This document shows, piece by piece, positions 14,273 to 16,334 of a stretch of DNA of 16,334 bases. The translations under genes and the position numbers were made by a program. Within the stretch, counting starts at the first letter, position 1. Each line of letters begins with the position of its first letter. The notes under the pieces were generated by a model, which was given only the letters and a program-made list of their open reading frames with translations, did no database searches and had not been told where the DNA came from. The DNA is from VAZQ01 sp050179645 (GTDB lineage: Bacteria; Pseudomonadota; Alphaproteobacteria; Rhizobiales; Xanthobacteraceae): positions 1 through 16,334 of the forward strand of contig JBFXEX010000124.1 of the NCBI GenBank assembly GCA_050179645.1, written 5' to 3'.

Positions 14273-15151
14273 ATGGCCCAGAAGCGCTGGATTTCCGAAA
14301 CACTGTTCGACGAGCTCGGCTTCCGCATGAGCTACGAGGTCGAGCGGGTGCTCTATGAGCTGCAGACCGAGCACCAGCATCTCGTGCTGTTCGAGCACAA
14401 GTTCTTCGGCAAGATGCTGATGCTTGACGGCGCGACTCAGATCACCAAGCGCGACGAGTTCATCTATCAGGAGATGATGGCGCACGTGCCGATCCTGGCG
14501 CATGGCATGGCGCGCGAAGTGCTGATCGTCGGCGGCGGTGATTGCGGCATCGCCGAGGAGGTGCTCAAGCACAAATCGGTGCGGCACCTCACCCAGGTCG
14601 AGATCGATCCTTCGGTGGTCGAGTTCGCCAAGGAGCACTTCCCGGAATTCACCAGGCCGGTGTTTGCCGACAAGCGTTTCGAGAGCGTGATCGACGACGG
14701 CATGAAGTATGTCGCCAGGACCGACCGGCGCTTCGACGTCATCATCGTCGATTCGACCGATCCGCAGGGGCCCGGCAAGGTGCTGTTCAGCGAACGGTTC
14801 TATGCCGCTTGCAAGCGCTGCCTGACGCCCGGCGGCGTACTGGTGACGCAGAACGGCGTGCCGATCCTGCAGCCGAAAGAGTTGGTCGGCAGCGTGCGGA
14901 AGTTCAACAAGCTGTTCGCCGACGGCGCCTGCTACGTGGCGGCGATCCCGACCTATGTGGGCGGCCACATGGCGATGGGGTGGGCGAGCGACAACCCGAA
15001 GCTGCGCCTTACCGGCGTCAAGACGATTGCCGGCCGCTATGCCAGGGCCGGCCGCTTCGCAACCCGGTATTGGACGCCCGAGGTGCAGGTCGCGGCGTTC
15101 GCGCTGCCGCGGTTTATCGCCGAATTGGTGACAAGAGCCCGCACGCGCTGA
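14273..15151 (+). CDS. speE: Polyamine aminopropyltransferase (spermidine synthase)
   Basis: This 292-residue cytoplasmic enzyme transfers the aminopropyl group of decarboxylated S-adenosylmethionine, the SpeD product, to putrescine or another diamine. An N-terminal beta-rich segment (about 1-60) is followed by a Rossmann methyltransferase-like domain. The cofactor motif VLIVGGGDCGIAEEVLKH is at about residues 83-100; the usual GGGDGG reads GGGDCG here, and the usual Arg before EVLKH reads Glu. The acidic VEIDPSVVEFAKEHFPEF follows at about 109-126, and the catalytic-loop motif IVDSTDPQGPGKVLF is at about 158-172. YVGGHMAMGWAS near 228-239 belongs to the active-site lid and substrate region. 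ATG at 14273 lacks a clear Shine-Dalgarno but matches the family N-terminus. It probably shares a transcript with speD. Confidence 0.94.
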   Translation: MAQKRWISETLFDELGFRMSYEVERVLYELQTEHQHLVLFEHKFFGKMLMLDGATQITKRDEFIYQEMMAHVPILAHGMAREVLIVGGGDCGIAEEVLKHKSVRHLTQVEIDPSVVEFAKEHFPEFTRPVFADKRFESVIDDGMKYVARTDRRFDVIIVDSTDPQGPGKVLFSERFYAACKRCLTPGGVLVTQNGVPILQPKELVGSVRKFNKLFADGACYVAAIPTYVGGHMAMGWASDNPKLRLTGVKTIAGRYARAGRFATRYWTPEVQVAAFALPRFIAELVTRARTR

Positions 15152-15219
15152 GGGATCTCCCACGCAACATGCGCTTGGAAATGTCGCCGAAGGCGTCGAG
15201 AACTTCGCGCGATCTCCTC

Positions 15220-15236
15220 GCCTGATGCCGTCAGGC
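15220..15236. terminator. Short hairpin between convergent speE and VOC genes
   Basis: GCCTGA (15220-15225), loop TGCCG, then TCAGGC (15231-15236) is a perfect 6-base stem that includes the stop codon of the leftward VOC gene. It could act in both directions, but no T-run flanks it. The rest of the 79-base convergent spacer shows nothing else. Confidence 0.35.
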
Positions 15237-15629
15237 GGCCTGTTCGGCCGCGGAAGCAAAGTTCAGCTCAATCTCCACGTTGTTCGGGTCCTTGAGGAAA
15301 ATCTGCCAACGTGGGCTGTCCGGCACCTGATTGATCCGGAACGGTACTCCCATGCTGGCGAGATGCTGCTTCGTCGCCTCGAATCCGCTCGAGCCGAACG
15401 CGACATGGTCGATGACGCCGGAATCCGGCCGCTGCTCACGGTCGGTCGGTGAGATATCGTTGATGTGGAGAACCGGGTGGTCGCCGCTGTAGAGCCAGGC
15501 GCCAGGGAAGGTGAATGGCGGCCGCGGCCCGTTCACGAATCCCAGTACGGTCTCGTAGAATTTGATGGTTTCCGGCAGCTTGCGGGTCGACACGTTGTAA
15601 TGGTCGAGCACTCCGACGCTCATACCCAT
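15231..15629 (-). CDS. VOC-family (glyoxalase/bleomycin-resistance/dioxygenase fold) protein
   Basis: This 132-residue single-domain protein has two beta-alpha-beta-beta-beta modules of the vicinal oxygen chelate fold. The first opens with VGVLDHYNVSTRKLPETIKF, including the family-typical FYETVLGF helix, and runs to VLHINDI; the second opens with GVIDHVAFGSSGFEATKQHL and ends DPNNVEIELNF. Candidate metal ligands are His10, His55, His75 and Glu121, arranged as in metal-dependent members such as glyoxalase I and fosfomycin-resistance-like enzymes. The substrate is not predictable and no neighbouring gene suggests one. ATG at 15629 has a clear AAGGAGAA ribosome-binding site on the minus strand; an ATG at 15623 is also in frame but sits further from it. 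It converges with speE. Confidence 0.88.
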   Translation of the reverse strand: MGMSVGVLDHYNVSTRKLPETIKFYETVLGFVNGPRPPFTFPGAWLYSGDHPVLHINDISPTDREQRPDSGVIDHVAFGSSGFEATKQHLASMGVPFRINQVPDSPRWQIFLKDPNNVEIELNFASAAEQAA

Positions 15630-15770
15630 GTCTTTTCTCCTTATCCCTGGTCCGTTTCGGATTCATACCGCGAAAACGCCACGGTGACGAGCCACATCAG
15701 GTTGTCCGCACATATGCCGCCGCCGAGGTTGTCGGACTGGGGCAAACGGGGCATAACGCCGCTTGGTGCC

Positions 15771-15826
15771 TCGATTCCGAAGTTTGCATCATTCTCCGGC
15801 ACTCTGATGTGCGAATTTGGAATCGA
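15771..15826. repeat. Long imperfect inverted repeat
   Basis: TCGATTCC (15771-15778) and GGAATCGA (15819-15826) are perfect 8-base arms. Pairing can continue inward through GAA/TTT-type pairs and again at GCATC (15786-15790) with GATGT (15806-15810), leaving a loop of about 15 bases. The whole 56-base element could form an interrupted hairpin in DNA or RNA. Its origin (small RNA, mobile-element remnant or protein site) cannot be told from one copy. Confidence 0.5.
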
Positions 15827-15871
15827 CGGACACTGGCAACGTATTGATCTAGCGTGGCTTTGGTTCAGAAG

Positions 15872-15905
15872 TCCGCATTGGGGCTCGCCACAACAAGGAT
15901 GCGGA
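15872..15905. promoter_or_regulatory. Inverted repeat and downstream -10-like box before the DUF3551 gene
   Basis: TCCGCAT (15872-15878) and ATGCGGA (15899-15905) are perfect 7-base arms 20 bases apart. A TATAAC box follows at 15918-15923, 22 bases before the gene's start codon. The position suits an operator or activator site, but no -35 element is clear. Confidence 0.3.
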
Positions 15906-15944
15906 TCTCTGAATCGGTATAACCAGTGTGGACTTGAGGAGCGA

Positions 15945-16283
15945 ATGATGACCGCCACCTTCCTGCCGCGTGCGATTGGCCGGCTCACGCCGCAGGCCAT
16001 GCTTGCGGCTGCCGGTGTGGCCGCCGCGATGGCGGTTGCGACAGTCGCGCCCGCGCATGCAATCCCGCCGCAGTCCGCGCCGTGGTGCGCGAACATGGGC
16101 GGAAGCTGGGGCTTTGACTGCTCCTACTTCACGTTCGATCAGTGCATGGCGACGGCGCGGGGACTGGGCAATTCGTGCTCGCCCAATCCAAACGCGTACA
16201 TCCTCATTCCGCGCAACAAGAAGGCGCGGTCGGGCGCCCGCTACTACATAGATGAATGGGGCCGCCGCGTCCGCATCCGCTGA
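15945..16283 (+). CDS. Small secreted cysteine-containing protein, DUF3551 family
   Basis: This 112-residue protein has a long signal peptide: a basic start (FLPRAIGRLTPQ), a hydrophobic Ala/Val core at about 19-34 and an AHA cleavage motif at 37-39, predicting export and a mature protein from about Ile40. The mature part has four cysteines (48, 59, 67, 78) in the DUF3551 pattern, WCANMGG...DCSYFTFDQCMATARGLGNSC followed by PN, and a basic C-terminal tail. DUF3551 proteins are small exported proteins frequent in Bradyrhizobium-like genomes; their function is unknown. Two adjacent ATGs (15945, 15948) follow the ribosome-binding site GAGGAG at 15936-15941; the second is better spaced and either may be used. 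No gene follows before the window ends. Confidence 0.85.
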   Translation: MMTATFLPRAIGRLTPQAMLAAAGVAAAMAVATVAPAHAIPPQSAPWCANMGGSWGFDCSYFTFDQCMATARGLGNSCSPNPNAYILIPRNKKARSGARYYIDEWGRRVRIR

Positions 16284-16334
16284 TCCTGGACCGGCTCAGA
16301 ACACCGCGAGATATTTCAACAGCGAAATTACACC

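Larger units (their letters stand above)
15630..15944. other. Gene-free stretch between the divergent VOC and DUF3551 genes
   Basis: No convincing coding region is seen in these 315 bases. The rightward open frame that runs into the DUF3551 gene has no family-like content before 15945, and the leftward frame across 15641-16096 overlaps that gene. Base composition is less GC-rich than the surrounding genes. The stretch contains the VOC ribosome-binding site, a long imperfect inverted repeat, a 7-base inverted repeat, a TATAAC box and four GANTC sites. Confidence 0.6.

Noticed and set aside
1..16334. CRISPR array, insertion sequence, prophage, integron or tRNA
   Set aside because: No regularly spaced repeats, transposase or phage-like proteins, attachment duplications or cloverleaf sequences were seen; the region is composed mainly of housekeeping genes.

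Overview
The window is ordinary chromosomal sequence from a GC-rich alphaproteobacterium, most likely of the Hyphomicrobiales (Rhizobiales), near Bradyrhizobium, Rhodopseudomonas or the Xanthobacteraceae. The reasons are the high GC coding bias, the purM / CDP-alcohol phosphatidyltransferase / AI-2E-type permease / hdaA / ppk1 / ppx block, an RNase D gene near aspS, a class 1B speD followed by speE, a small secreted DUF3551 protein, and a GC-rich nested palindromic repeat of the intergenic type common in that group. This placement comes from reading the sequence, not from a database search.

Left part (1-6552). The 5' end of purM points left out of the window. Opposite it runs a compact rightward series: a CDP-alcohol phosphatidyltransferase, an AI-2E family permease, the DnaA-inactivating AAA+ protein HdaA, polyphosphate kinase and an exopolyphosphatase/GppA-family phosphatase. 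hdaA overlaps the stop codon of the permease gene and appears to start with CTG. ppk1 and ppx are 22 bases apart and encode opposing arms of polyphosphate turnover.

Middle part (6553-11465). Leftward rnd is divergent from a two-helix membrane protein of unknown function. Neither start has a good Shine-Dalgarno, and candidate -10 boxes sit almost on the start codons. Next come two leftward metabolic genes, a thiamine-diphosphate enzyme and a muconate-cycloisomerase/dipeptide-epimerase-type enolase-superfamily enzyme, with a nested inverted repeat between them. Their substrates are not evident.

Right part (11466-16334). aspS encodes an aspartyl-tRNA synthetase with the His and Gly residues associated with non-discriminating enzymes. 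It is followed by speD and speE, which together make spermidine-type polyamines from S-adenosylmethionine and a diamine. A strong hairpin lies between them, and a leader with a tandem repeat at the ribosome-binding site precedes speD. A leftward VOC-fold protein converges on speE. A 315-base gene-free stretch with a long imperfect inverted repeat precedes a small secreted DUF3551 protein.

I found no CRISPR array, insertion sequence, phage gene, toxin-antitoxin pair or tRNA, and nothing that amounts to a new multi-gene system. The observations worth checking are small in scale: an unusual start codon, intergenic structures, an uncharacterised enzyme pair, and the membrane and secreted proteins of unknown function.
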